A stretch of DNA of 64,000 nt from contig JAHJGO010000006.1 of the NCBI GenBank assembly GCA_018824405.1, positions 124,001 to 188,000 of the forward strand. Reading direction: 5' to 3'. Positions 9,513 to 18,598 of the stretch are shown here, piece after piece. Numbering within the stretch: the first letter of the stretch is position 1; every line of letters starts with the position of its first letter. Position numbers and translations under genes: made by a program. The notes beneath the pieces were generated by a model. It was not told where the DNA came from and ran no database searches. It worked only from the letters and a program-made list of their open reading frames with translations. This DNA is from Gammaproteobacteria bacterium (GTDB lineage Bacteria > Pseudomonadota > Gammaproteobacteria > Burkholderiales > Sulfuricellaceae).

Positions 9513-11771
9513 TCAGACAGCCTTTTCCAGCTCGTTCTCGAAACTGAGGCGTACGGCATCGCCATCCATATCCACGGTGACGTGGCCGCCGTTGGCCAGG
9601 CGACCAAACAGCAATTCATCCGCCAGCGCACGCCGGATGGTGTCCTGGATCAACCTGGCCATGGGGCGTGCACCCATGAGGGGATCGAAGCCGTGTTTGG
9701 CAAGATAGTCTTTCAGCGCATCGGTAAAAGCGGCCTCCACTTTCTTTTCGTGCAGTTGCTCTTCGAGCTGAATCAGGAACTTGTCGACCACGCGCAAAAT
9801 AACTTCCTGATCCAGCGACTGGAATGAAATGGTGGCGTCCAGACGATTGCGGAACTCGGGCGTAAACAGGCGCTTGATCTCCGCCATCTCGTCCCCTGCC
9901 GTCTTGCTTTGCGAGAACCCGATGCTGCCCTTGCCGAGTTGCTCAGCACCGGCATTGGTCGTCATGATAATGATGACATTACGGAAATCTGCCTTGCGTC
10001 CATTATTGTCGGTCAGAGTGCCGTGATCCATGACCTGCAACAGGATATTGAAAATATCCGGGTGCGCTTTCTCAATCTCGTCCAGCAACAATACGCAATA
10101 GGGGTGCTTGGTGATCTGCTCGGTCATCAGCCCGCCCTGTTCGAAACCGACATAACCCGGCGGCGCGCCGATCAGGCGTGACACGGCGTGCCGCTCCATG
10201 TATTCGGACATATCGAAGCGAATCAGCTCGATTCCCAGAATATAGGCCAGTTGACGTGCGACTTCTGTCTTGCCGACACCGGTTGGACCGGAAAACAGGA
10301 AGGAACCAATCGGCTTCTGCGGGCTGCCCAAACCGCTGCGCGCCATCTTGATTGCCGACGAAAGCGCCTCGATGGCCTTGCCCTGGCCGAACACCACGGC
10401 CTTTAGGTCGCGCTCCAAGGTTTTCAGCGCCGAGCGGTCATCGCTGGAAACATTCTTGGGCGGAATACGCGCAATCTTGGCGATGATCTCCTCGATTTCC
10501 TTGATGGAAATGGTTTTTTTCTGCCGGGATTTCGGCAGGATGCGCTGCGCCGCCCCCGCTTCGTCAATCACATCGATCGCCTTGTCCGGCAGATGACGGT
10601 CATTGATATAGCGCGCCGAAAGCTCTGCTGCCAGGGTCAGGGCAGCAGCAGTGTATTTCACGCCGTGATGCGCTTCGAAACGCGACTTGAGGCCACGCAG
10701 AATCTCCACGGTTTCCTGTACTGAAGGTTCCGGTACATCGATTTTCTGGAAGCGTCGCGACAGGGCATGGTCCTTCTCGAAAATGCCGCGATATTCGTTG
10801 TAGGTCGTGGCACCGATACATTTCAATTGCCCCGAGCTCAACACCGGCTTGAGCAGATTGGAAGCATCGAGGGTGCCGCCTGAAGCAGCACCTGCACCGA
10901 TCAGGGTATGGATCTCGTCGATGAACAGGATTGCGTGGGCATCCTCGGACAACTGCTTCAATACCGCCTTGAGGCGCTGCTCAAAATCACCACGATACTT
11001 GGTGCCGGCCAAGAGCGCGCCCATATCGAGGGCATACACGGTGCTTTTTGCCAGCACATCCGGCACTTCGTTTTCCACGATGCGCCGCGCCAGGCCCTCG
11101 GCAATCGCCGTCTTGCCCACGCCCGCCTCGCCCACCAGAAGCGGATTATTCTTGCGCCGGCGGCACAGCGTCTGCACCACGCGCTCCAGTTCCAGATCAC
11201 GCCCGATGAGAGGGTCGATCTTGCCCGCCAGCGCCTGTGCGTTAAGATTCTGGGTATAACTATCCAGAGCGGATGCCGGCGGCGCTGCTTCCTGCTCGGC
11301 TTCGTGTTCCTGCTCCTGACGCGGCGCGGCACCTTCCTGCACCTTGCTGATGCCATGGGAAATAAAATTCACCACATCCAGCCGACTGATCCCCTGCTGC
11401 TGCAGAAAATACACTGCATGCGAATCTTTTTCGCCGAACATAGCCACCAGCACGTTGGCGCCCGTCACCTCCTTCTTGCCGGAAGACTGCACATGCAGGA
11501 TCGCGCGCTGAATCACGCGCTGGAAACCCAATGTTGGCTGGGTATCGACTTCTTCCGTGCCAGCCACAATTGGCGTGTGTTCGGCCACAAAATCGGTCAG
11601 TTGTCCGCGCAACTCCTCCAGATTCACCGCGCAGGCGCGCAGCACTTGGGCAGCGGTAGGATTGTCCAGCATGGCGAGCAGCAGATGCTCCACGGAAATG
11701 AATTCGTGACGCTTTTGCCGAGCTTCGATGAACGCCATATGCAGGGAAACTTCCAGTTCTTGCGCTATCAT
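9513..11771 (-). CDS. clpA: ATP-dependent Clp protease ATP-binding subunit ClpA
   Basis: ClpA unfolds substrates and feeds them to the ClpP protease. The 752-residue protein has an N-terminal Clp repeat domain (about 1-145) and two AAA+ modules. Walker A motifs are GEAGVGKT and GPTGVGKT, and Walker B motifs are ILFIDEIHT and VLLLDEIEK. The linker between domains is short, as in ClpA rather than ClpB. It starts one base after the clpS stop, and clpS encodes its adaptor. The stop overlaps the region where earP translation should begin. Confidence 0.97.
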   Translation of the reverse strand: MIAQELEVSLHMAFIEARQKRHEFISVEHLLLAMLDNPTAAQVLRACAVNLEELRGQLTDFVAEHTPIVAGTEEVDTQPTLGFQRVIQRAILHVQSSGKKEVTGANVLVAMFGEKDSHAVYFLQQQGISRLDVVNFISHGISKVQEGAAPRQEQEHEAEQEAAPPASALDSYTQNLNAQALAGKIDPLIGRDLELERVVQTLCRRRKNNPLLVGEAGVGKTAIAEGLARRIVENEVPDVLAKSTVYALDMGALLAGTKYRGDFEQRLKAVLKQLSEDAHAILFIDEIHTLIGAGAASGGTLDASNLLKPVLSSGQLKCIGATTYNEYRGIFEKDHALSRRFQKIDVPEPSVQETVEILRGLKSRFEAHHGVKYTAAALTLAAELSARYINDRHLPDKAIDVIDEAGAAQRILPKSRQKKTISIKEIEEIIAKIARIPPKNVSSDDRSALKTLERDLKAVVFGQGKAIEALSSAIKMARSGLGSPQKPIGSFLFSGPTGVGKTEVARQLAYILGIELIRFDMSEYMERHAVSRLIGAPPGYVGFEQGGLMTEQITKHPYCVLLLDEIEKAHPDIFNILLQVMDHGTLTDNNGRKADFRNVIIIMTTNAGAEQLGKGSIGFSQSKTAGDEMAEIKRLFTPEFRNRLDATISFQSLDQEVILRVVDKFLIQLEEQLHEKKVEAAFTDALKDYLAKHGFDPLMGARPMARLIQDTIRRALADELLFGRLANGGHVTVDMDGDAVRLSFENELEKAV

Positions 11772-11772
11772 T

Positions 11773-12087
11773 TCACGACTCCTCCATCACGCACTGCAGC
11801 GGATGCTGATGTTCATTGGCGAATGCCACCACCTGCTCCACTTTGGTTGCTGCAATATCCTTGGGATAGACGCCGCACACGCCGCGCCCGTCCCTGTGCA
11901 CTTTGAGCATGATTTCCGTCGCCTGTTCACGATTCTTGGAAAAAAACTGTTGCAGCACAATCACCACAAACTCCATCGGAGTGTAGTCGTCATTCAGCAA
12001 TATCACCCTGAACATCGGCGGCGGCTTGACCTTGCTTTGCTGCTTCTCGGCTACGGTGCTTTCTCGAAACTTGCCAAGCATATTCAT
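11773..12087 (-). CDS. clpS: ClpA adaptor protein ClpS
   Basis: ClpS delivers N-degron substrates to ClpAP. The about 104-residue protein has a disordered N-terminus, then the core [20 protein letters not shown], with the acidic pair that binds N-terminal residues, and the [12 protein letters not shown] segment. Consecutive GTG, ATG and ATG codons lie at 12090, 12087 and 12081; I use the ATG at 12087. clpA follows directly and the two are clearly one operon. Confidence 0.95.
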   Translation of the reverse strand: MNMLGKFRESTVAEKQQSKVKPPPMFRVILLNDDYTPMEFVVIVLQQFFSKNREQATEIMLKVHRDGRGVCGVYPKDIAATKVEQVVAFANEHQHPLQCVMEES

Positions 12088-12174
12088 CACACATCACTCA
12101 ATGTAATCAATTGTGACGCTAATAAGGAATTTTTCAAGTGCAGGCAACGATATTTGCTTGGTATTCGAAAGTGC

Positions 12175-12203
12175 TTGACTTGCTGTCATATAGGACGTAA
12201 AAA
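12175..12203 (+). promoter_or_regulatory. Likely cspA promoter and start of a long leader
   Basis: TTGACT at 12175-12180 and TAAAAA at 12198-12203 are 17 bases apart. Transcription from here would give a 5' leader of roughly 100 bases before cspA. Long leaders that change fold with temperature are characteristic of cold-shock genes. The leader itself was not folded. Confidence 0.5.
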
Positions 12204-12313
12204 GACGACTGTGTTTGGTTTCAAGTTTTCTGCAGTACCAGCTTTGCCGGTTGCGGTCTTGAATTTCAAGCATGTTTTGGGTTTGAGCCCGTAATTTTTT
12301 AAGGAAGTATGCA

Positions 12314-12517
12314 ATGGCAACTGGTACCGTAAAATGGTTTAACGACGCTAAAGGTTTTGGCTTCATTACCCCCGATGATGGCAGCGAAGATCTGTTCGCG
12401 CATTTCTCCGCCATCCAGATGGGTGGTTTCAAGACCCTGAAAGAAGGCCAAAAGGTCCAATTCGAAGTGACCCAAGGTCCTAAGGGCAAGCAAGCCTCTA
12501 ACATTCAAGCTGCCTAA
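12314..12517 (+). CDS. Cold-shock protein, CspA family
   Basis: A 67-residue single cold-shock domain that binds single-stranded RNA and DNA as a chaperone. Both RNA-binding motifs are present: RNP1-like KGFGFITP and RNP2-like LFAHFS. The N-terminus [16 protein letters not shown] is nearly invariant in the family. An AAGGAAG ribosome-binding site precedes the ATG. It has a promoter with a long leader and a strong terminator, so it is a single-gene unit. Which Csp paralogue it matches cannot be told from sequence alone. Confidence 0.96.
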   Translation: MATGTVKWFNDAKGFGFITPDDGSEDLFAHFSAIQMGGFKTLKEGQKVQFEVTQGPKGKQASNIQAA

Positions 12518-12534
12518 TTCAGCTACAGAATGCT

Positions 12535-12567
12535 AAAAGCCCGTGGTGAAAACCACGGGCTTTTTTT
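12535..12567 (+). terminator. Strong terminator after cspA
   Basis: A perfect 12-base stem (AGCCCGTGGT core with a GAAA loop) is followed by seven T residues, 18 bases after the cspA stop. Confidence 0.92.
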
Positions 12568-12609
12568 CGCCCCCCTGACTCGGGGGCTGGTTCAGGCAAA
12601 GTCAGCAGC

Positions 12610-13848
12610 TTACATTTTCTGAATCATCACATCGCCGAATGCGGAACAGGACACCTGCTTCGCACCATCCATCAAACGCGCGAAATCGTAGGTCACATCC
12701 TTGCTGGCAATTGCGCCGTCCATGCCCTTGATGATCAGGTCGGCCGCTTCAACCCAGCCCATGTGACGCAGCATCATTTCGGCCGAAAGAATGATCGATC
12801 CGGGGTTGACGTAATCCTTGCCTGCATATTTCGGTGCCGTGCCGTGCGTGGCCTCGAACATCGCGATCGAGTCCGACAGATTCGCCCCTGGCGCAATGCC
12901 GATGCCGCCCACTTCCGCCGCCAGCGCATCGGAAACATAATCGCCATTCAGATTCAGGGTGGCGATCACGTCATACTCTTCCGGACGCAACAGGATCTGC
13001 TGCAGGAAGGCGTCGGCAATCACATCCTTGATCACGATGCCGTTTGGTAGTTTCATCCACGGACCGCCATCGATCAATTCCGCGCCGAATTCGCGTGCAG
13101 CCAGTTCATAGCCCCACTTCTTGAAGCCACCTTCGGTGAACTTCATGATATTGCCCTTGTGCACCAGGGTGACCGATTTACGATTGTTATCGATCGCGTA
13201 CTGGATCGCGCGACGGATCAGGCGTTCGCTGCCTTCAATGGATACCGGTTTGATGCCGATGGAAGAGCTTTCCGGGAAACGGATCTTCTTCACACCCATT
13301 TCTTTTTGCAGGAATTCAATCACTTTCTTCACTTCAGCAGAACCGGCTTCCCACTCCACGCCGGCGTAGATGTCCTCGGTGTTCTCACGGAAAATCACCA
13401 TGTCCACGCGTTCCGGATGCTTGACCGGGCTGGGCACACCTTCGAAATAACGCACCGGACGCAGGCAGACGTACAGGTCGAGCATCTGGCGCAAAGCCAC
13501 ATTGAGCGAGCGGATGCCGCCGGACACCGGTGTGGTCAGCGGCCCCTTGATGGACACCACATATTCGCGCACTGCGGCGACCGTTTCTTCCGGCAACCAG
13601 GTATCCGCATCATAGACTTTGGTGGCTTTCTCGCCGGCAAACACTTCCATCCAGGCGATCTTGCGCTTGCCGCCATAGGCTTTCTCGACGGCGGCATTCA
13701 CCACCTTGATCATGACCGGGGTGATATCCACGCCGGTGCCGTCACCTTCGATAAAGGGGACGATAGGGCAATCCGGAACCTGCAGGGTAGAGTCGCTGTT
13801 GACCTGAATTTTTTCGCCTGTGGCAGGTACTTTGATGTGCTGATACAT
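12610..13848 (-). CDS. icd: NADP-dependent isocitrate dehydrogenase
   Basis: Icd converts isocitrate to 2-oxoglutarate and CO2 in the TCA cycle. The about 412-residue length matches the E. coli type. The substrate motif has the regulatory serine in [18 protein letters not shown] and GDYVSD blocks follow, and the cofactor region ([18 protein letters not shown]) is of the NADP type. I start at the ATG at 13848, which has GGAG nine bases upstream; the frame is open 18 bases further. It is transcribed alone, convergent with cspA. acnB, the preceding enzyme of the cycle, is 5 kb away. Confidence 0.97.
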   Translation of the reverse strand: MYQHIKVPATGEKIQVNSDSTLQVPDCPIVPFIEGDGTGVDITPVMIKVVNAAVEKAYGGKRKIAWMEVFAGEKATKVYDADTWLPEETVAAVREYVVSIKGPLTTPVSGGIRSLNVALRQMLDLYVCLRPVRYFEGVPSPVKHPERVDMVIFRENTEDIYAGVEWEAGSAEVKKVIEFLQKEMGVKKIRFPESSSIGIKPVSIEGSERLIRRAIQYAIDNNRKSVTLVHKGNIMKFTEGGFKKWGYELAAREFGAELIDGGPWMKLPNGIVIKDVIADAFLQQILLRPEEYDVIATLNLNGDYVSDALAAEVGGIGIAPGANLSDSIAMFEATHGTAPKYAGKDYVNPGSIILSAEMMLRHMGWVEAADLIIKGMDGAIASKDVTYDFARLMDGAKQVSCSAFGDVMIQKM

Positions 13849-13947
13849 ATTTTGCTCCCAAATCAATAAAAACAGACAGGATTAACGGGATGAACGCGGC
13901 AAGGCAATCACCCTTATAATCCTGTAAATCCTGTCCATTCTTTTTTT

Positions 13948-14532
13948 ATGCTTATCCTGTTCAACAAACCCTACGGCGTGATCTGCCAGTTCAGCAGCGA
14001 TGGCATGCACCCCACGCTCAAGGACTATTTGGCCATCCCCGGCATCTACCCTGCCGGACGGCTGGACACGGATAGCGAAGGACTGCTGATTTTAACCGAT
14101 GATGGCAAACTGCAACACAAAATCAGCCACCCTCGCCACAAGGAGGCCAAGACTTACTGGGCGCAGGTGGAGGGCACGCCCACTCAGGAAGCGCTGGGAC
14201 AGCTACGCAAGGGTGTCGATCTGGGCTATTTCGTCACGCAGCCGGCTATGGCAAAAATCATCCACGAACCGCCCGGTCTCTGGCCGCGCACGCCGCCCAT
14301 CCGATTTCGCAAGGACATCCCCACTAACTGGCTGGAAATCACCATCCACGAAGGCAAAAACCGCCAGGTGCGACGTATGACAGCCAAGGTGGGCTTTCCA
14401 ACCCTGCGCCTGATCCGCTGCCGGATCGGCGAATGGGAACTTGACGATCTGGCGCCAGGCCAATGGCGTGAAGTTATGGGGCAAAGCATAAACAAGCCAG
14501 GCAAATACCCAGCTTCAGGCAATATAAAATGA
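13948..14532 (+). CDS. rluE: 23S rRNA pseudouridine synthase, RluE type
   Basis: The 194-residue protein belongs to the RsuA/RluB/E/F family, which isomerises specific uridines in rRNA. The catalytic aspartate lies in [17 protein letters not shown], and [16 protein letters not shown] is the family C-terminal signature. It begins directly with the catalytic domain ([11 protein letters not shown]) and lacks the N-terminal S4 domain, as RluE does. By analogy it would modify U2457 of 23S rRNA. nudJ and mnmA, also RNA or nucleotide related, follow on the same strand. Confidence 0.9.
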   Translation: MLILFNKPYGVICQFSSDGMHPTLKDYLAIPGIYPAGRLDTDSEGLLILTDDGKLQHKISHPRHKEAKTYWAQVEGTPTQEALGQLRKGVDLGYFVTQPAMAKIIHEPPGLWPRTPPIRFRKDIPTNWLEITIHEGKNRQVRRMTAKVGFPTLRLIRCRIGEWELDDLAPGQWREVMGQSINKPGKYPASGNIK

Positions 14533-14607
14533 GCGTGGCCAAATGGCCATGCCCTTTTCATTTATGGCATCATCGCTTTTCATGAATTTTCCATCGCACA
14601 AAAACAC

Positions 14608-15051
14608 ATGATCTGGAAACCCAACGTCACCGTCGCCGCCGTGATCGAGCAAAACGGCAAGTTTCTGCTGGTCGAAGAACAAACTGACCAGGGCCTGCTC
14701 TTCAATCAGCCAGCGGGCCACTGGGAGCCCGGAGAAACGCTGGAACAAGGCGTGATCCGCGAGGCCCGTGAAGAAACCGCCTACATCTTCACCCCGCAAT
14801 GGTTGCAGGGCATATACAGCTGGCGCCACCCGCGCAAGGAAATCACCTACCTGCGCTTCGCCTTTTCCGGACAAGTTGGTGCCCACGACCAGCAACAAGC
14901 GCTGGACGATGGCATCGTGCGCGCAGTCTGGCTCACCGTGGAGGAAATCCGGCAGTCCCAGTCACGCCACCGCAGCCCGCTGGTCCTGCAGTGCGTGGAA
15001 GACCACCTTACCGGCAAGCGCTTTCCGCTTGACCTGATTACCCATCGTTGA
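14608..15051 (+). CDS. nudJ: Nudix hydrolase, NudJ-like phosphatase
   Basis: A 147-residue single Nudix domain. The Nudix box is complete: G, then EPGETLEQG, then REAREETA, giving GX5EX7REXXEE. NudJ hydrolyses pyrophosphates such as HMP-PP and nucleotide di- and triphosphates. E. coli also has nudJ just upstream of mnmA, which supports the name. Here one secreted-protein gene sits between them, with its ATG overlapping the nudJ stop (TGATG). The start at 14608 is the first ATG before WKPNVTVAAVIE. Confidence 0.88.
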   Translation: MIWKPNVTVAAVIEQNGKFLLVEEQTDQGLLFNQPAGHWEPGETLEQGVIREAREETAYIFTPQWLQGIYSWRHPRKEITYLRFAFSGQVGAHDQQQALDDGIVRAVWLTVEEIRQSQSRHRSPLVLQCVEDHLTGKRFPLDLITHR

Positions 15052-15602
15052 TGCCGCGCACCGTTTTTCTCACCGCGCTGATGCTGTGGAGCGCGGCGTC
15101 CTGCGCTTATGCCGACAAAGTTTCCATCTGCTACAACTACGGCTGTGCCGCAAGTGCCGAAGTCAAGTTGCGGGGGGCAGAACTTTCGCGCATCAACCTG
15201 CTGTTTGCCTGGATTGATGGCGCAGCGGAAGAGCGTCAGGCCATTTCTCAGGCTATCGGCCTGTTCCAGACATTCGCCGGCCAGCAGACGCCCACCTTCC
15301 GCGACCGCGGACGCAACTTTCCGGATGATGGCGTTGATGGCCGCATGGACTGCATTGATCACGCCCACAATACCAGCGCCTACCTGCGCCTGATGGAGGA
15401 GCGCGGTTGGCTGCGCTTTCACCGCATTCTGGAACCGGTCAAACGCGCCCCCCTGATCTTCAATGAACACTGGTCGGCGCGCATTGCAGGAAAGGAAAGC
15501 GGTGCGGAATTCGTGGTAGATTCGTGGTTCTTCGACAACGGGCACCCAGCGGCCATATTCACGCTGGCAGAATGGATGAAGGGAGCAGAACCGGATGAGT
15601 AA
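15051..15602 (+). CDS. Secreted protein of unknown function
   Basis: I do not recognise a named family. The about 183-residue product begins with a clear signal peptide ([16 protein letters not shown], cleavage near AYA-DK), so it should be periplasmic. The mature part has several cysteines near its start (ICYNYGCAA) and a conserved-looking [17 protein letters not shown] segment. It overlaps nudJ by one base and mnmA by eight bases, so translation is probably coupled across all three. The TTG at 15048 is a less likely start than the ATG at 15051. Confidence 0.8.
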   Translation: MPRTVFLTALMLWSAASCAYADKVSICYNYGCAASAEVKLRGAELSRINLLFAWIDGAAEERQAISQAIGLFQTFAGQQTPTFRDRGRNFPDDGVDGRMDCIDHAHNTSAYLRLMEERGWLRFHRILEPVKRAPLIFNEHWSARIAGKESGAEFVVDSWFFDNGHPAAIFTLAEWMKGAEPDE

Positions 15603-16656
15603 GGTAGTCGTCGGCATGTCAGGCGGAGTAGATTCTTCCGTTGCCGCCCTGCTCCTGAAACAGCAGGGGCATGAAGTCGTTGGCCTGTTCATGAAGAACT
15701 GGGAAGACGACGACGGCGAAGACGGCTACTGTCCTGCCAAGCAGGATTTCATGGACGTGCTGGCGGTGGCCGAAAAAATCGGCATCGAGGTGGAAGCTGT
15801 CAATTTCGCCAGGGAATACAAGGAGCGTGTCTTCAGCCTGTTCCTCGAGGAATACCAGGCGGGCCGGACGCCCAACCCGGACGTGCTGTGCAATTCTGAA
15901 ATCAAGTTCAAGGCCTTCCTCGACCATGCCCTGGCGCTGGGCGCGGAAAAAATCGCCACCGGTCACTATGCCCGGGTGCGCGAACGCTTCGGCTCGTTCG
16001 AATTAATGAAGGCGGAAGACGGCACCAAGGATCAGAGTTACTTCCTCTACCGCCTCAACCAGGCACAACTCTCGAAAACACTTTTTCCCCTGGGCGACCT
16101 GTACAAACGCGATGTACGGAAAATCGCTGAGCAAGCCGGTTTGCCGACCTTTGCCAAAAAAGACAGCACCGGCATCTGCTTCATCGGCGAACGGCCGTTC
16201 CGGGATTTCCTGCAGCGCTACCTGCCGCGCCAGCCCGGCCCGATGCAGACGCCGGAAGGCAAGGTGGTGGGAGAGCATCAGGGTTTGGCCTATTACACCC
16301 TCGGCCAGCGTCAGGGACTGGGCATCGGCGGCCAGGGCGAACCCTGGTTCGTGGCCGCGAAGAACATGGCCAGCAATATCCTCATCGTGGTACAAGGACA
16401 TGACCATCCCCTGCTGCTCAATGACCGCCTCACGGCAGCAGACCTCAACTGGATCAGCGGCGCCCAGCCCCACCCGCAATGGGTTTATGCCGCCAAGACA
16501 CGCTACCGCCAGAGCGATGCGCCCTGCAGCATCACGCATGTGGATGCTGACCGCTGCGAGGTGCAGTTCGCCACCCCGCAATGGGCCGTTACGCCGGGTC
16601 AATCGGTAGTGATCTATGAAAGCGAGGTTTGCCTGGGCGGCGGGATTATTCTGTAA
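15595..16656 (+). CDS. mnmA: tRNA-specific 2-thiouridylase MnmA
   Basis: MnmA adds sulfur to U34 of tRNAs for Glu, Gln and Lys, receiving it through a sulfur relay. The 353-residue protein has the PP-loop SGGVDSS at residues 9-15. The two catalytic cysteines lie in LCNSEIKFK and [12 protein letters not shown]. The DQSYFLYRL substrate segment is present. The start overlaps the previous gene by eight bases. Its 3' end overlaps the convergent CinA-like gene by 11 bases. Confidence 0.97.
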   Translation: MSKVVVGMSGGVDSSVAALLLKQQGHEVVGLFMKNWEDDDGEDGYCPAKQDFMDVLAVAEKIGIEVEAVNFAREYKERVFSLFLEEYQAGRTPNPDVLCNSEIKFKAFLDHALALGAEKIATGHYARVRERFGSFELMKAEDGTKDQSYFLYRLNQAQLSKTLFPLGDLYKRDVRKIAEQAGLPTFAKKDSTGICFIGERPFRDFLQRYLPRQPGPMQTPEGKVVGEHQGLAYYTLGQRQGLGIGGQGEPWFVAAKNMASNILIVVQGHDHPLLLNDRLTAADLNWISGAQPHPQWVYAAKTRYRQSDAPCSITHVDADRCEVQFATPQWAVTPGQSVVIYESEVCLGGGIIL

Positions 16657-17401
16657 CGCGCCCGGCCTGCATTTTGTAGCCGCGCTGGGCAATACCCTCC
16701 TGCAGGAAGCCCAGCGCTTCGGCCACCTGCGCATGACGCCCCTTCAACCCGAACTCTATGCGACGCACCCCATCCGCACCTAGATGCGGCAGGCTGGAAA
16801 AGCGCACATCGGGGTAACGCGCCACGAATTCATTCATCAGGTCCAGCAGGAAACTTTCCGACACATCCAGGGCAGTAAAAATTTCCTCATGCTCGGGCGC
16901 CAGATCGCGCAAATTCGGATAGCGGGTGTCCAACACCCATTCCATCATCGGCCAGGCCATCTGGGGGAAACCCGGCATGAAATGATGATGGCGCAGGGAA
17001 AAACCTGGAACCCGGTTAACAGGGTTGGGAATGATCGCGCTGCCAGTCGGCAGATCGGCCATGAGAATTCGGCGTGGATAGGCCTCGGAGCCAAATTGCG
17101 TTTCGATCTCGCGCACGGCATCGGGGTGACGCAGCATGGGAACATCTGCAGCCTCGGCAGCACACTGGCGCGTATGGTCATCCGGAGTGGCTCCGATGCC
17201 GCCAAAACAAAATACCAGATCCCCAGAGGCATAAGTCTCGCGCAGATTCTGCACAATGCGCGCCGGCACATCTCCAAAGATGCGGCACCAGGCCAGTTCC
17301 AGGCCGCGCCTGGCAAGGACTTCAACGACGTGCGCAAAATGGCCATCCCTGCGCTTTCCGGAAAGAATCTCATCGCCGATGATCAGGATACCAATATTCA
17401 T
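16646..17401 (-). CDS. Molybdopterin-binding domain protein, CinA N-terminal-like
   Basis: About 251 residues containing a MoCF/MoaB-type domain: [13 protein letters not shown] at the start and [13 protein letters not shown] in the middle, the two signature loops of CinA and MogA proteins. It lacks the C-terminal nicotinamide-nucleotide amidase domain of full CinA. Its function is therefore uncertain; pyrophosphatase activity on nucleotide sugars or ADP-ribose is possible by family. I use the ATG at 17401 ([13 protein letters not shown]), since the upstream open frame overlaps the next gene and looks non-coding. It is convergent with mnmA. Confidence 0.85.
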   Translation of the reverse strand: MNIGILIIGDEILSGKRRDGHFAHVVEVLARRGLELAWCRIFGDVPARIVQNLRETYASGDLVFCFGGIGATPDDHTRQCAAEAADVPMLRHPDAVREIETQFGSEAYPRRILMADLPTGSAIIPNPVNRVPGFSLRHHHFMPGFPQMAWPMMEWVLDTRYPNLRDLAPEHEEIFTALDVSESFLLDLMNEFVARYPDVRFSSLPHLGADGVRRIEFGLKGRHAQVAEALGFLQEGIAQRGYKMQAGRVTE

Positions 17402-17474
17402 TGAGCACACTCGAATTCCATGGGGCTCTGCCCGCGCAGGGCACAAAAAACAAACATAGCAAAGGCCATGGGGA

Positions 17475-17975
17475 CTACTTGCAGCGCCAGTCACCCGGCG
17501 CGCATCGCTGCGAGGGAAAGGGTTGTCGGGGTAGAGGCGCGAATTTCGGTGCAGAAGGATGCGCCGGGACTACAATGACATTGCGCGTTTGGGCTCCCTC
17601 TTCCGCCGCCCTCGCCTGGCGCTCTGCTGCCCGCGCCTGCTCTTCCGCTGCCTGGGCCTGGCGTTCCAGCGCCTGTACCCGCCGTTCCTCCAGTTCCTGC
17701 TGCTGCGCCTTCACCCTGGCGTCTTCCTCGGCCTTTTTCTTCGCTTCCAGACGCGCGCGTGTTTTTTCCGTCTCGCCCTTGACCCGCTCGGCCTCCTCTG
17801 CTGGCACCGCGGCTGGCGGCTCAATCTGCCCGCCATCCTTCAGATGGGTGCTGGCACAGGACTGAGATTGATAGACGACCCGGCCATTCCTGTCAAAACA
17901 CTTGTAAACAGTGTCTGCTCCCACGCCGCAAGGCACAAGCCACAGGCCAGCCAGCACGGCGCAGAAGACGCGCAT
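17475..17975 (-). CDS. DUF4124 secreted protein with coiled coil
   Basis: The 166-residue product has a signal peptide (VLAGLWLVPCGVGA). A short DUF4124 domain follows (VYKCFDRNGRVVYQSQSC), common in beta- and gammaproteobacterial envelope proteins. Residues about 58-130 are a long charged Ala/Glu/Arg coiled coil. It ends with RCAPGDWRCK, giving a second cysteine pair. Its function is unknown; it is probably a periplasmic structural or assembly factor. It starts three bases after the GST gene stop on the same strand. Confidence 0.85.
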   Translation of the reverse strand: MRVFCAVLAGLWLVPCGVGADTVYKCFDRNGRVVYQSQSCASTHLKDGGQIEPPAAVPAEEAERVKGETEKTRARLEAKKKAEEDARVKAQQQELEERRVQALERQAQAAEEQARAAERQARAAEEGAQTRNVIVVPAHPSAPKFAPLPRQPFPSQRCAPGDWRCK

Positions 17976-17977
17976 GT

Positions 17978-18586
17978 TCAGGCCACCGGAACTGTCTCGG
18001 CGAACGAAGTCCGCTGCGCCAGTTTATCTGCCAGCCTGGCCAGATTGGGATGCGCCTCGCGCCACTGGATATGCGGAAAGCGGAAATCCAGATAGCCCAG
18101 ACAGCAACCCACGGCGATATCAGCCAAGGTGAAGAAATCGCCGGTGCACCAGGTTTTCTCGCCCAGATCCTCAGACATCGCTTCCAGGCCGCGGAAAACC
18201 TGACCTTCCTGGCGCACGATCCATTCCGGGTCCTGACGGACTTCGGGCCTTTTCTGTTCGAGAAAGATCGTTGCTGCGGACTCCGTCACCCCATCCGCCA
18301 GGGCTTCCCAGCGCCGCACGGCGATGCGCGGGCGATTCTCCTTGGGCAGCAAGGGTGAAACCGGCGTCAGATTATCGAGATACTCGACAATGACGCGCGA
18401 ATCGAACAGGGTATTGCCATCGTCCATCACCAGAACCGGCACCTTGCCAAGCGGGTTGTATTCTGGGACGCGCGTGGTCGGCTCCCAGGGAATATCCACC
18501 ACGGCTTCGTAGTCGATGCGTTTTTCCGCCAGCACCACGCGCACCTTGCGCGCGAAAGGACTGGTCAGGGACAGAATCAGTTTCAT
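17978..18586 (-). CDS. Glutathione S-transferase family protein
   Basis: A 202-residue two-domain GST. The thioredoxin-like N-terminal domain has SPFARKVRVVLAEK, with the catalytic serine, the cis-proline GKVPVLVMDDG and the glutathione-binding FDSRVIVEYLD. The helical C-terminal domain carries FTLADIAVGCCLGYLD, the N-capping box. It probably conjugates glutathione or reduces small thiol adducts; the substrate cannot be inferred. It lies 12 bases downstream of acnB and just before the DUF4124 gene, probably as one unit. Confidence 0.93.
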   Translation of the reverse strand: MKLILSLTSPFARKVRVVLAEKRIDYEAVVDIPWEPTTRVPEYNPLGKVPVLVMDDGNTLFDSRVIVEYLDNLTPVSPLLPKENRPRIAVRRWEALADGVTESAATIFLEQKRPEVRQDPEWIVRQEGQVFRGLEAMSEDLGEKTWCTGDFFTLADIAVGCCLGYLDFRFPHIQWREAHPNLARLADKLAQRTSFAETVPVA

Positions 18587-18598
18587 GAATTTCTCTTT

